Positions 1-11,430 of a stretch of 64,000 nucleotides of DNA are shown here, one piece after another (position 1 is the first letter of the stretch; the number at the start of each line of letters is the position of its first letter). The notes under the pieces were generated by a model. The model had not been told where the DNA came from. It worked only from the letters and a program-made list of their open reading frames with translations, and did no database searches. The position numbers and the translations under genes were made by a program. Source of the stretch: Amoeboaphelidium protococcarum (Eukaryota > Aphelidiomycota > Aphelidea); the NCBI GenBank assembly GCA_023515745.1, contig JALECJ010000254.1:1674001-1738000 (forward strand), read 5' to 3'.

Positions 1-2
1 CG

Positions 3-125
3 CCATACTTTTACTTCCATGGTCTGTCTGAAGCTACGTCAATACCTTATTGCGAACTGAATAAGCCTAATGAGAACCTCGTCACCTCTGGAATTAGGCG
101 GAACCGTCATAACATCTTGCGATGA
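3..125 (+). CDS. 3' end of an unrecognised gene (partial)
   Basis: Frame 3 is open from the window edge to TGA at 123-125 and gives about 40 residues containing the stretches YFYFHGLSEAT and SGIRRNRHN. The other two plus frames stop at once. It reads like the C-terminus of a protein whose body lies outside the window, but no family is recognisable and a chance frame of this length is possible under a one-stop code. Confidence 0.25.
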   Translation, partial: PYFYFHGLSEATSIPYCELNKPNENLVTSGIRRNRHNILR

Positions 126-287
126 CATGATGGTTTGAATAATTTTGTTCTAATAGAAAGATTATTTGCATTAAATTTGATATACTTTTAATGAAACATA
201 GAATTTTTATATTTAAATGAATGCTAATATCACATCTGTATATTCAGCTGCAGCAACGTACAATAAACCGTATCGCACTTAACATCT

Positions 288-1034
288 TCATTCTTATTCA
301 CAAGGTGCAGTAATAGATATCGAGTCAAAGTACGCGTTAAAAGGCGCCTTTTCAAAGTCGACAGTACCAGCCCATCCACTCGTCTAAGTGCCGTCCCAGA
401 GCCCCATCTGGATGTACATTGACTTGGTCGGGAAGCTTGTGGCGTCACGAGCAAACAATTCCCGGCGCACTTTGCCATTGACCAGCCATTCAATCTTTTC
501 TCTATTCCATTTAATGCCCAATTTTACAGGCTACTTCGATTAGTCATAACTATTCGCGCCAGTGTCATCGTCGCTATTCCAATGCCATCTGGCATGACTC
601 GTCTCAAGCACAGATTCCACAGCGTATGTAGTCTAAACACCGTACGAATTCCTTCCTACCATCTCGAAATCAACCTCATCACCACTATGCTTCTCGCTCC
701 TCAATATGAAGGATGTGACTACACCGCTTTGGCCACTCATGCGCAGATTCAGCTCGACAAACACATCGTCGTATTTCCTTTTAGATGACACTAAAGAACT
801 CTAGCCCTGAGTCAATTCCAACACTAGCTGATCATTTACGACTTTCACATTACCATCATCGACAACAAATAGATCAGAGTTACCATCAGTGAACTTTTCC
901 ATCACAGTGCAATACTTGGTTGTAGTGTTATTGAACGAATGCGCAACTGACGCGTCCTTGCCACCATTGTTAGTACTCAGTGAAAGACTGCCTGCAGATA
1001 ACAGCAACAAAGTAAACAAAATTTTGCAGAGCAT
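288..1034 (-). CDS. Secreted GH16 (Crh/Utr2-like) transglycosidase
   Basis: A 248-residue protein when TAA/TAG are read as Gln, ending at TGA 288-290. The ATG at 1034 is followed by a classic signal peptide (K, then FTLLLLSAGSLS). The GH16 active-site pattern E-x-D-x-E is present as DEVDFEMVG, with the acid/nucleophile pair at about residues 120 and 124; downstream are GLWDGTQTSGWAGT and YFDSISI, typical of GH16. In fungi such enzymes (Crh1, Utr2) join chitin to beta-glucan at the wall. A related enzyme lies at 19935-20870 and shares the DGTQTSGWAGT motif. The family call is firm; the donor and acceptor substrates are inferred. Confidence 0.85.
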
Positions 1035-2808
1035 GCCTATGATTATGTTACAATAGAATGGTTGAAATATAATACAGATGCAAATATAATCTTTTGATTA
1101 ATGGAAACCTGGAATTGGTGCTGTTGCAAACAAGGATTGATTGACTGTGTAAGGGGGTCTTCTGATCAGATCAAGGCGAGTGACTAAAACAATGACTTGC
1201 CCCGACTCGCGATGACAATGCGGTCCGTAATATTGGACATATTAGGAGCTGAATAAGACTAGTACTTCTTTCATGATAAACTAATTAACAAAAGAAAGGA
1301 ATGCATTGAAGTTCAGTATATATAAATGCAATTATGCATGTACTGTTTCTTATATTGCCGCACGATAGTACTAAAAAGCCACAGATCTTTAACGCTTTTA
1401 ATTAGAAGCCACCGCATTAGAAACGAGTTTACGAAAATTGCAGTTTGTTAAATTCCAATTTAAAATTGACCTGAGGCGATAGATATTACCCGCAGATAAC
1501 TCCATTTGCTTTGATTAATAAGATACATTTGAGTCTAACAATGTCATTTAAATAGACGATTTCCTGGCTGTAAGCAGTATAAAAAATATTGATTCCTCAG
1601 CCAACGCTCTTGAAACACTCTCAGGTCGGAAAACAGAGCGCCACATTAAGAATGCCGATGACCCCGCGCTTGATCCCGGCTGACCTTTAAGGTTAGTTTT
1701 GCACTTTTTCATTTGATCAGCGATCGAAATTACAGCTTAACCCTTTCACTGACATGCCCTCTTCATTTCTGTAATTATTATGTCTAATCGCACTTGACTT
1801 TGTCCGTGTCATTTGCGATTTCTATTGACGCGATTGATGACATTGTGTAAACGGACTAGAGTTTATGATATTCTGTGATCAGAAAATGCACTACTCTGAC
1901 GCGTCATCTTAGTCATATCATGGCTCTAAATATACTTATCTATGCAGCGTGTGTGAAATGTCCTATTCTCACTGTTATTGTGTTGAATGACAATTCACTT
2001 GTACGCGCTTTAGTAGCTGCGGTTATGGTAAGTTGATATATATTTATAATGGTGGAGATGTGCGTGCTAGCAATGCTGTAGTACCTGGCTATCATACTGT
2101 ACAGTCTATGAAGATTCAAAACAAAAGTTGGAATTACCGACTGATTATAATTGATGTTAAATTGCACTCCTGAGACTTTTATTGCTCTGTTACTGCAGTT
2201 GTTCTAGAGCTAATCTCCACCATCTCTTTGGATATACAGATTCTAATTGTGGTTATGTGTAGATGTTGTATCATTATTCCCCGTATCTTGGTTCCATTGT
2301 GATGGATATTGATGGTGTTACTTATGGTTGCAAAGTGATGTGATTGCACTGGGCACTGAATTCATCTTGTTGATAAAAAGCTTAACAATTACTCTGATTG
2401 CTATCTATTAACATAGTCATATCCATCAGCATTGTGAATTATCTGTTCTAATCACATCTGCTCTGTGAACCTATTGAGCAGATCTGACTTATTGCAGATT
2501 GATGGTGTGTAGAAAGAGACCGATGATGAAGTTTATAGATGACGAGTCCTACTCCGTCTTTGGAGGATGACGAATTAAACTATTTGGCAAAACTTCTGAG
2601 ATCTCGTATTGTATTCTCTGATAGTATGTTTGCTCGATTGCATCTGCTATCAGAGTCATTCTCTTAATGAGGTAAGTAGAAGCATTAAATTGAGTTGGAG
2701 TATGGAGAGTAGAGCATAACGCGATTGAGCAATTGAAATGATGTTATTAACGACGGTCTACTGAAAGCGATTACATGTTGAAACTGCCAGCAGCTCACAA
2801 TCTGGCAT
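1035..2808. other. Gene-poor stretch, no supported gene
   Basis: About 1.8 kb between the GH16 gene and the TPR gene, AT-rich, with several unrelated TGA-free frames of 25-60 codons on both strands (for example plus 2539-2670, 43 codons). None has a recognisable domain, and splice-like GTAAGT sites occur without clear exon partners. The stretch probably holds the upstream region of the GH16 gene (minus strand) and the 3' region of the TPR gene. Confidence 0.4.
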
Positions 2809-2954
2809 TCACTGATCATTTGCTGATGCGTTACTTCTCTCACACTCTTACTCGTATTATCTGGAATTGACAGATTATTATAACATTTGTGATTTGTAGA
2901 TTATTATAATTGTGAAATCTCAAGCTAATCAATGTTATGATTCTATTTGATCAC

Positions 2955-4067
2955 TCACCTTATTTTAGTAGCGCCTTTCACCAGTCTTAAATTTTATGAA
3001 ATTGACTTGTCACATTCATTGCAAATCTCTTCTGAAGTGAGGCGACTCTTTGACGTTTAGACCATATTCAACACAGATTATCTCATACAATTCATCATTA
3101 ATCTTTCCTACTGCAATAGTTCAATTCCATTCTAATGCGACTACTTGGCTTCTTCTAGCATTCTATGAGAATCCTTCAGCAACTTTTATGCTTCATCAAT
3201 CCGAGATACAATGCGCGATCTCTCGTACAGGCAAACAGCCACTTGATTTTACGCATGCGCTAACATACAATACAGGGCGGAAGTCTAATTTTGAGGCAGT
3301 TGAGTAGTGATTAGCTGAGACATTCCTGAATATGTCATTATTGCCTCATCGTACTTCTACTACTGCATCTGCAGATGGCCTAGTCGTTCTATACACGTAC
3401 TTAAACTTTCTGTCAATTCACTCAATTTAATCTGTCGACTTTATACAATGCGCATAATTTGAGACAACCGCTCATTGATCATCGTCTCTCCCTTATCATG
3501 CAAGTGCTTTGCTTCATATAAATCATTCTACTTCAGAGTCACCTCAATCAATTATTCAATTAATTGAAGATCTTTCTAATCTGAAGCCTTCTGCCTAATG
3601 TCGGCAATTTATTCATACAATATGTTGGATGCTTCAGTGTACAACTATTCAGCATCGATTTTATTATCATTACTGTCAGGACTCTAGATCTCAAGCAACT
3701 ATGACGTTTCAGCCGCCTCTATTAGCAATCCAACGTAAGCAGTCGATTGTCTTGATAGAACTTTAGACTTAGCAAACAATCTTGAAGGAGAGAATGAAGA
3801 TGATTATGTATTATGCTAATCCTAAGCAAGCTTGCGCGCCAAATCCACAGTATATTTCATCGAATCGGTCCATTGTTATTTCATATCATCATTATTATCC
3901 AACGATGGATCTGCCATGATTTTGTGCTTTAAATACAGCGAGTACTTTAAATGATCGTATAATTGCGGTGGGTACTCTGACCGGTACTTGCGCATGTAGT
4001 CGCTTCTATATCCAACATATACTGCTGCAACAGAGACGGCTGCAATACCAAACTTTTTAGCGCTCAT
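2955..4067 (-). CDS. TPR-like protein with N-terminal membrane anchor (Mgr3/TTC19-like)
   Basis: The frame is open from ATG 4067 to TGA 2957-2955 (370 aa) with many TAA/TAG Gln codons. The N-terminus MSAKKFGIAAVSVAAVYVGY is one short hydrophobic span, followed by the YPPQLYDHLKYSLYLKHK region and long alpha-helical hairpins. This layout (short transmembrane segment, then a leader to a TPR solenoid) resembles mitochondrial inner-membrane proteins such as yeast Mgr3 or metazoan TTC19. The stop lies exactly in a strong donor (AAG|GTGAGT at 2958). Splicing to an acceptor at 2861 would replace it with 16 other residues and also keeps frame (386 aa). Family assignment is by architecture only. Confidence 0.6.
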
Positions 4068-4182
4068 AGTACGCGATAAAAATGACGACAAAGAATTGTT
4101 GGATGAAAAAAAGATAATAGATTGCAAATTTCCGATTTTTATAACGACGATAGTTGCCACTATTAAATAAACAGCTAATCAT

Positions 4183-5126
4183 TCAACTTGCATAATCAGT
4201 TTGACATCATTGTCGTCGCAAAGTTTCTACACCTTGAACGCAATGGACGATTAAACACATAAACAGACGAGATATCGCTGCGCCTTCCTTTACCATATCT
4301 CTTCAGCCACATTGCGCTGTAGGATGAAGGATTCGACTTTTTTCAAGCCGCTCTTCTTCAGATACGTCTTACACTCCATCATAATTAAAGGATCGGAGCT
4401 GAACACGTCCAATTCAAAGAACTCTTGATTTTTGTGAACTCGCCTATGAGGATCCACATGAATTCAATTTAGCTCGAGACCAACTGACGGAATTCCCTAC
4501 GACTCCAGCATCTGTCTGAGTCATTATATGCTAAATTTTTGAAAGTTTCCACCAAGCTGCGATGAAATATTGGCGTTGAGATTCTTCACAACATCGAGAT
4601 CTTTTCTGATCTAACGCGTCTCCTGTTTCACCTCATCAAACTTTTGATCAAGACTTACCAGCTTTTCATCCACGGATTCAAATTTATTATTCACTGATGT
4701 CAGCTTATTATCCACGTATGCAAATTTACTATCAAGGTACTAAATGAGTGAATTTTACGACTCAATAAATTCAGCTCGAGTAACAAAGTCTTAATTTCCA
4801 TCGGATGAATGTTTTGCAAGAGCAGAGACTAGACGCGTTATTTTGATAAATAAGACGTGAACAGGACCATTACACACGGTAGGCAGACAGATAGGAATTA
4901 CCTGAGGAAGACGTTAGGCACGAAGAAGCTATAAATTAATGTGAGACAGGCGCAGCATGAATTGATCTTATTGTTTATGATAATGATGATGTTGTTGATT
5001 GAGAAATGAAAAGCGAATACGGCTTTTACAGAATTTAAGGAGATCAATTTCCGTTTCACTTCGTCGGCCGGCTCTTCCAAGTGTGGAAACGTTATCAAGC
5101 GCGTTTAAATAATCACCAGTGTCCAT
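4183..5126 (-). pseudogene. Coiled-coil plus PD-(D/E)XK-like nuclease, two in-frame TGA
   Basis: Reading from ATG 5126 (MDTGDYLNALDNVSTLGRAG) a short first exon can be joined by a GT..AG intron (donor near 5035, acceptor near 4830) to a coiled coil with repeated heptads (NKLTSVNNKFESVDEKLVSL). The coil leads into a domain with EFFELDVFSSDPLIMMECKT, which has the E/D...E-x-K spacing of a restriction-endonuclease-like fold, as in DUF3782-type proteins. Two TGA codons interrupt the same frame at 4523-4521 and 4466-4464, both where Trp would fit, and the frame then runs to a final TGA at 4185-4183. With no other damage it is either a young pseudogene or a read-through gene. Nuclease identity is inferred from motif spacing. 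Confidence 0.5.
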
Positions 5127-5327
5127 TTTAAAGTTGACTTAGTGATGAAAGAAGAGCATAAATTTTAATTTGAATTGAATATGTTCATTATCTTCAAATC
5201 TCCATTCATATTACATAGCAGTCTCAAATGATTAACCAGTGACGATTTGCTTGTTCTCTGTAAGTCAGTCAATCGATTTCAGTTTCCACCTTTTTCATAT
5301 CAGCAAAACATTTAGATTTATGCAAAA

Positions 5328-6098
5328 ATGGGCTCATAGTAAGTGGCTGTAATCGATTTTGATAGTCACTTGCAACCGAGAAAATAATAGAAAATTGTTG
5401 ATGCTGATGGATTTCAATTGGTTAGCAGTAAATCAAGAAATATGCGCACTCTATCAAGTAGCGGAAGTGAAGTAATAAAGGGTATGATACATGAGGAAGA
5501 ATTAAAAGTTGATCATATTTAGAGGCAGATCACTGAGAATAATGATCTGATATAGAACAACTAGCTATTCCGAGATCTAATAAATCAACTATAGTAAATA
5601 ACGCGTTAGAGGCGCGTCAATGTATTATGTCTTGGACTGGGATCATTACATACAAAGGTATCCAAATGTTAATTGAGTCTTTTGAATATCATATGTTAGA
5701 GCCTTGATAATATTAGTAGCAAATCTGCCTTTGATCCTCACAGTGCCAGTTTGGAATATCTATCAGAACAGTATAGCTTCACATCATTATAGAATCAAAT
5801 GGGCTCATACGCGTTAGATGGCTGTGAAGATTCGTTTACTATTTGTTTTATGCCTCATTGTCCTCTCTAGCTGTATGATAACTTAATAAAAGTCAACTCT
5901 AAAAGTTCCAACTTCTGCATCATTGGAAATAATCTAAAAGAATATCACTACAGATCCCATGATCTTTAATCTAAGGCTAAGCATGTTTATGACTGGACTC
6001 TGAATTAGAAATACTCGGTTCAATGGAAGTACGCATAGCAGCGAGATGGAATCCTCAATGAAGCATTTAGTGACTTGTGCTTGTAATTGTTCAATTGA
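5328..6098 (+). CDS. SRR1-like domain protein
   Basis: A 256-residue single-exon frame from ATG 5328 to TGA 6096-6098. The SRR1 domain signature is present in order: VLCLGLGSLH near residue 110, a variable helix, then DSFTICFMPHCPLQLYDNLI and CIIGNNLKEY. SRR1 was named in Arabidopsis for red-light signalling; the yeast homologue Ber1 is linked to microtubule stability, and the biochemical role is unsettled. The N-terminus is basic and Gln-rich with several TAG/TAA codons. It diverges from the broken gene at 4183-5126, with about 200 bp of shared upstream sequence. Confidence 0.85.
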
Positions 6099-6521
6099 AG
6101 CCTCCATTTTGTTCTCTCACTGTACAGTATACTATACCTTTCGTCTCAGTTTGCTTGAATTCTTCTCTATTAGGAACTATTGACTGGCGTATTCCTGTCC
6201 TAACGACAGACATCGAACGAAGTGAATTTTATTTTATATTTATAGACCGACTATCACGGTATATGTGTCGACGATATTTCCAGCAAATTAAAGTTTACGA
6301 TAGCAACGCCCATTTTTAGCCATTGAGCACAACAGTAACACACAACATAACAACAACAAACAATAGGCTGGCTATTCTTCTCTCAATCTCTCTTCAACCA
6401 AAAACCAGCCATAGTCTGTCAAATATAGCAGTTACTTTGTTTAATAATAATTCACTTCTATATCCTTATTTCATTATCAGTACATATACAAAGTAGACTA
6501 AATTGTTTTTGAAGTAATATA
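6099..6521. other. Intergenic region upstream of the F-BAR gene
   Basis: About 420 bp with CA/AAC-rich low-complexity sequence near 6330-6360 and a pyrimidine-rich tract before the start codon at 6522. No gene is supported here; it is the likely promoter and 5' UTR of the F-BAR/SH3 gene. Confidence 0.5.
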
Positions 6522-8723
6522 ATGACTTCTGCGTAAAATTAGACGGCATCGTATGGATCATCGCTGTGGGACAATGTGAACCTGATCGAACAACACTCTC
6601 AGGATGGACTGGACTTTATGAACAAGTTGCAGGATTTTATGAAGAAGCGAGCTGTGATTGAGTCTGAGTATGCAAAGGCAATCTCAAAGTTGGTTGAGAC
6701 ATCCAAGGACAGTCTCGTCATTCCAACGAGCATCCCGATGACTTCAGCACCAACCACCACCGGCGACAATAGTAAAAAGGTGAAGAAACAAGAGTCCAAG
6801 ATCAATGCTGTCTACGCCGCCTCCAATGATACCACTATCCCGACTCTGCTCAAGTCTTGGGCTACGATTATGGAGTAGACTGAGCAGACGTCCAAGGTTC
6901 ATCAGGCCGCTGCCAACTACATTGAGAATGATCTGATTAACGCTCTGAAAAATCAGGTTAAGAATTTCGATAATGATCGCAAGAGCAAGCTGAATGAAGT
7001 GAAGAACTTGCGCGCTGAATTTGGCAAAGTTATGGATTCTCTGGGCAAGACCAAGAAGAACTATGAGACTGCATGCAAAGTGGCTGATGATGCCAGGATT
7101 GCCATGGAGAAGGCTTCTAGAAGTATGACGGTGACCAAGGCGTAGGAAGATAAATTGCGTGAAGAGGCGAGCAGTAAGGCGAAGAAGGCGGAGGAAGCTG
7201 ATGAAGAGTTTTAGAAGGTGCTCGCTGTCACCAACTCTAAGTAGAGCCAGTTTTATGAAAAGGATCTCCCTAAAGTGTTGGATGGAATGCAATCTATTGA
7301 TGAGGCGGGTATTGATTTCTTAAAGGATATGGAGTCAAAGTATGTGAGCTACCTGGTTGGCACTCAGCTACCTGAACTTACTAAATCGTATAACAAAATG
7401 ACCGAGTCTGTTAACGCGGTTGATAAGAGTGCCGACTCTGAGATTTTCATTAATAAGAACAAGTCTAATGCTCCGCTTCCTGAAAAGATTCCGTATGAGA
7501 ACATTTGGGAGAAGTTGAATGGTTAGAAGAAGAAGAATGAAGATGATATGTTGTTGGAGAGTATGTCCCCGGAGAAGGCGTACAAGAAAGCTCAGGCTAA
7601 GGTGAAGGAGTTGCAGAAGGAACTTGATCAGGCTGAGAGCAAGCGATCCGGTATTGAAGTGTTGGCCGAGGCTTATCTGACCACTCCTCAGTTGGCTGAT
7701 AGCAAGACGCTGATGGATATCAATAATCAGTTGGAAGATATTGAGACCAAGATTGACACGTTTAGATTGAAAAAGTACAAGTATGAGTGTTTCTTGGCTA
7801 CTGCAGAAGCTAAAGATTTACCAGCAATTCCAGCGTTATATGCAGATGGCAAGGCTGGTCCATAGTCCACTCATTTGAAGAATCAGATTCTAGGATCTTC
7901 CAAGGGTGCTTTGGCAGCTGGCTCTAGTGCTTAGAGTTCTTCAAGTTTGTTCAGCAATAGCGGTGGTATGGGTAGTAGTACGGCTTCGATGACTGTTAAG
8001 GGAGTTCCTGAAAAGGGTCCAAGCAGTGCCAAGCTGGAAACTGTCAAAGAGATCCCGGCATAATAAGCTAGTGCCAGTAGCTCAACTGCTGCCAAAAAGA
8101 TCGATCCTAAAGATAATTAGAGTGGAGCCCCTGCGCCTCAATCTAATGTCGATGCTAAGAAGGCAGGCGCGGTAGATGCTAAAGCTGTGAACGCTGCAGA
8201 TGCTAAGAAACTTGCTGAGTAGCAGAAGAAGAATGATGCCAAGTCTGCGGCAGATCAAAAGAAAGCTGAAGCTAAGGCTGCCGAATAGAAGAAGGCTGAT
8301 GCCAAGGCTGCGGAAGCTAAAGCTGCTGAACAGAAGAAAGCGGATGCTAAGGCTGGGGATGCCGCTGCAAAGTAGCAGTCAACAGCAAAGAGCGATCCGA
8401 AGACTGCTAAAGATAGTGCTAAAAATTTGGCTCAAGCAGCGGCTGCTACTAAATCATAGAAAGATCTCAAGACTGCCCCTTCCACTGCTGCAGCTGTAGA
8501 ATAGAAATCTCAGCCAGCAGCTGCGGCTCAGACTAAAGCTGGCGAAGGAGTGAAATACAAGACGCTCTTTGATTTTGAGGGTGATGCCGCAAATGAGGAA
8601 CTTCCATTTAAAGCCGGAGAGATTTTGACAGTGCTGGAGCAGGATGATAGTGGATGGTGGAGTGCTAGGAACGGTGCAGGCAAAGAAGGCTTCATTCCTC
8701 ATAATTATGTCGAGAAGGTCTGA
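6522..8723 (+). CDS. F-BAR and SH3 domain protein (Bzz1/CIP4/syndapin type)
   Basis: A 733-residue single exon. It opens with an F-BAR domain: LWDNVNLIEQHSQDGLDFMN near residues 16-35, then KKRAVIESEYAKAISKL, and long coiled-coil helices to about residue 440. A low-complexity Lys/Ala/Gln region (roughly residues 540-630, repeats such as QKKADAKAAE) follows. One C-terminal SH3 domain (KYKTLFDFEGDAANEELPF ... WWSARN ... GFIPHNYVEKV) occupies the last 60 residues. Such proteins bend membranes and recruit WASP/actin machinery during endocytosis or cytokinesis. The fungal Bzz1 has two SH3 domains, so this is a simpler version. At least 15 internal TAG/TAA codons are read as Gln. Confidence 0.92.
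8270..8360 (+). repeat. Imperfect A/K/E/Q repeat in the F-BAR protein linker
   Basis: Tandem imperfect units encoding KKAEAKAAEQ-like decapeptides in the linker between F-BAR and SH3. Charged helical spacers like this often vary in length among strains. Confidence 0.6.
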
Positions 8724-8896
8724 GTTTGTCTAGATCATGATGATGATGATGATAGTGATGTACTACTTGATTGTTATAGTGTTTCGGAGTAAATGGCGAT
8801 ATAAATAACTCTTGAACTTTTTCTTCTAACTTGAAGTTTTGCGTACTTTAGTAGATCATCTCACTTTGAACATAGATTTCAACCTTGAAATCTGAA

Positions 8897-9356
8897 ATGA
8901 ACAGTAATAGTCGATTGAGATTTAACAATTAAGAGGAAGATGACAATTATTTACTGGGCGACTTTGACAGCGACGGTGCTGATCAAGATGACAAGGAAAA
9001 TTAAACTGTTAAAGACCAATTTTCGATGGCGATGGAGATTGAACCAAAGTAACCGCTCTAATCAACCGCTGCGAATGGAAACGTACTGATCGAAAGTCTT
9101 TAAAAATAGGTAGTGACTCAGCTTCAGTGTTCTTTATTAAAATAAACGCCGTTCATATGTGTAGGTTGAAGAGTTATAAAGGCAGAATATAGTCCTGGTG
9201 AAGAACGTGTCTCAGCTATACCGAACGGCGTAAAAAGAGCTCTCTTACAAGAATCAAGTGATCAAAGAATTGCGCGATCAACTTGCAACTTAACAATCAT
9301 ATTAGCCAGGTCGGTCATCTTAGTAATAGTAATAATATTAGAATAGGAAAAGATGA
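8897..9356 (+). CDS. Small coiled-coil protein, two exons
   Basis: Exon 1 is 8897-9109 and exon 2 is 9165-9356, with a 55-nt GT..AG intron (9110-9164) between phase-0 codons; the total is 134 aa. The N-terminus is acidic (EEDDNYLLGDFDSDGADQDD). A continuous leucine-heptad helix crosses the splice junction (ESLQKQ|VEELQRQNIVLV), and the C-terminus is a Gln tract mostly of TAG/TAA. Joining the exons extends the coiled coil without a break, which supports the intron. Function is not recognised. It converges on the SAC3 gene with only about 65 bp between stop codons. Confidence 0.65.
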
Positions 9357-9421
9357 ATTCTATTTGAATGTAATATTCTTGTAAAATAAAAGTGTAATGA
9401 GCGATAATCATTGGAACAAAA

Positions 9422-11107
9422 TCACAGTTAACCTTTAATGTCCACTTTCATGTACTTTTGCATGGCCTGATTGAACTGTGCTTAAACTTGCTTTGCATCC
9501 AGCGCAGTAGTATCAGCTTCAGGCCCAATTCCAAACTAATTCAAAAATTGTATAAGATCATCACGCGTATCAAATCCAAGTAATTCTGTGAGCCATTAGA
9601 TATCCAGAGAAGGTCTTATAGCCTTGCTAGTTACAGCCATGCACCGGACACGTTCCCGTTCCACGATTCCTTTCATCAAAAATCGGCCCAGATTAGGACA
9701 CGACGCGTACAGTTAGAAGAGGTGGCAGAAATCACCCAACGCCAGGCAACTTCGAACACTAAGAGCATGTGTGACTTCCTCACTGCTCACAAATAATTAT
9801 GAGCAAGTCTCGAGATTTTAAAGAAATTGATTAACAGCTCCCTTGTTCTGTGTAAGTAGGAAATACAGCAGTCTGTAAGCGGCAAACTCTTCCCTATGAC
9901 CATAATCATCAATCAGCCGATACAATACATTAAGCTAACTCTAGCACTAATTGAATTCACCCAAATCATTGACTTGCAATGCAATACGAGCATGGGTTTC
10001 ATATACCTGAATGGTAAACTCTTCGCGAATCATCTGCACAGTCATATCCTGCCGAATACTTTTCAGCTGATCATTAACCCAGAGATACGCTTCTTTCAAT
10101 TCATCTTCAGTCTTGTCACCATTTAAACTCTGCTTCCATCTATTCTTGATCTTGAGCAAGGCACGAATAAGGATTTTCTTTGGTCGAACAGTAGAAGGAT
10201 CTGGCGCTTAAGTTAATCGAAGATACTACTTTTCTAGACTCTGATTAGTGCCCACAATTCTACAATTTGTACTGTCATGATGAGCTTCTCCGTGAACGTC
10301 TATTGAGAAAGAGAGAGGACTCAATGTACGGGGCGTGCTACTGCCAGTATTCATACCATTTCCACTATCTGCAATGAATCGATTCCGCCTCTATTATAAT
10401 TTCTATGGAGAGTTAAACTCAGACTCTGCAGTGTGATCAATATGCTTAAATTGCTTAATCTTCTTCTACTGTTATTACTATTATTATTACTGTTATTGAT
10501 CATTCCCATTCAATTGAGTTGGAGACGTCTATTTCCTCTTCTAAGACGCAATACGAGGCGGTTCCTATGAAAGTGATGAATGTGCTACTGCGGCATTATT
10601 ACCGCCAACATGTTATGGGACAGACGTTGCAATCTATTACGCAGCCTGGGAACTACTGCCGTTCCTTCGAGGCTAGGACGAGCTCTATGAAGCTTATTAG
10701 AATTAAAGCTAACTCTACGGAGACTCTCTAACAAACTAAATTGGGCTTTAAGCAGTTACTACTGATTCTGATTAAGATTTTAATTATTATGCAGCTTTAT
10801 CTTGATGGTTCCGCTTTCTATTCACACCATTGGCGTATATTCCCAAAGATATATCCGTAGCCTGTTGGAGTAAATCTTCAATCTAATCATTCTAATAATT
10901 ATTCCAATCTAAAGTCCACAACTATCGACTCTTTTTTACATCATTAATGATCTCACTTATACTCTGTGTGATGGTGTCTCTCAGCGGAGATCCCTTTGGA
11001 ATTCGTTTAAATATTCTCTGGACCCATTTATATAAATCTGGAGGCCACTTCTTCTCCTATTATTACTACTATTACTATTATTGATCCTACTGCTAACCAC
11101 TAGACAT
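9422..11107 (-). CDS. SAC3/GANP-domain protein, LENG8/Thp3-like
   Basis: A 561-residue single exon. The C-terminal half carries the SAC3/GANP signature: [20 protein letters not shown], then [20 protein letters not shown], then [20 protein letters not shown], and a PCI/winged-helix tail. This is the LENG8/Thp3 branch, which acts in mRNA processing or transcription elongation. The N-terminus starts with a Gln run almost wholly of TAA/TAG, then [15 protein letters not shown] and a long low-complexity linker with a second Gln tract. The start at 11107 is the first ATG of the frame and precedes a conserved-looking helix. Confidence 0.9.
10466..10498 (-). repeat. Poly-Gln tract written mostly as TAA/TAG
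   Basis: Eleven consecutive Gln codons in the SAC3-domain gene, eight of them TAA or TAG. On the plus strand it appears as a TTA/CTA/CTG trinucleotide array. Confidence 0.85.
11057..11083 (-). repeat. Poly-Gln tract written as TAA/TAG
   Basis: Nine consecutive Gln codons near the N-terminus of the SAC3-domain protein; eight are TAA/TAG and one is CAA. Confidence 0.85.
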
Positions 11108-11430
11108 AATCAAAATACAAAATTGCTATTAACTTATAGGCTTAAATAGAACAACAGAGAGGTGTCCACGTACTGTATATAATTCGTCTCTATCTCAACA
11201 CAACTGGCCGGTAAGTGAATTTTAGGGGAAAAGTTGAGAAAAGTTTCGCGTTTTAAGAAATTCGTCAAAAAGTCGCAACTGTCAACTAAAACTACAGAAA
11301 ACAAGTAAGAAATACCACACAAAAAAAGCCTATAATATCCATTTTATGATATCTCTTTATTGTTCCTATAATTCTTTTCATTTCGTATTTTACTTCATTA
11401 AATTTACCTCAGTTCCGACCAGTTATCAAC
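11108..11430. other. Spacer between CAD stop and SAC3-gene start
   Basis: 323 bp, AT-rich. Both flanking genes are on the minus strand, so this holds the CAD 3' end and the SAC3-gene promoter. No further gene is seen. Confidence 0.5.

Noticed and set aside
230-493. 87-codon minus frame read with the standard code
   Set aside because: It overlaps the GH16 gene in another frame; the GH16 active-site frame is the coding one.
1640-1690. Possible box C/D snoRNA (GATGACC ... CTGACC)
   Set aside because: Only loose C and D box matches, no terminal stem or guide complementarity could be shown.
6744-7292. 182-codon minus-strand frame opposite the F-BAR gene
   Set aside because: Antisense shadow of a strongly conserved F-BAR domain; hydrophobic, no motif.
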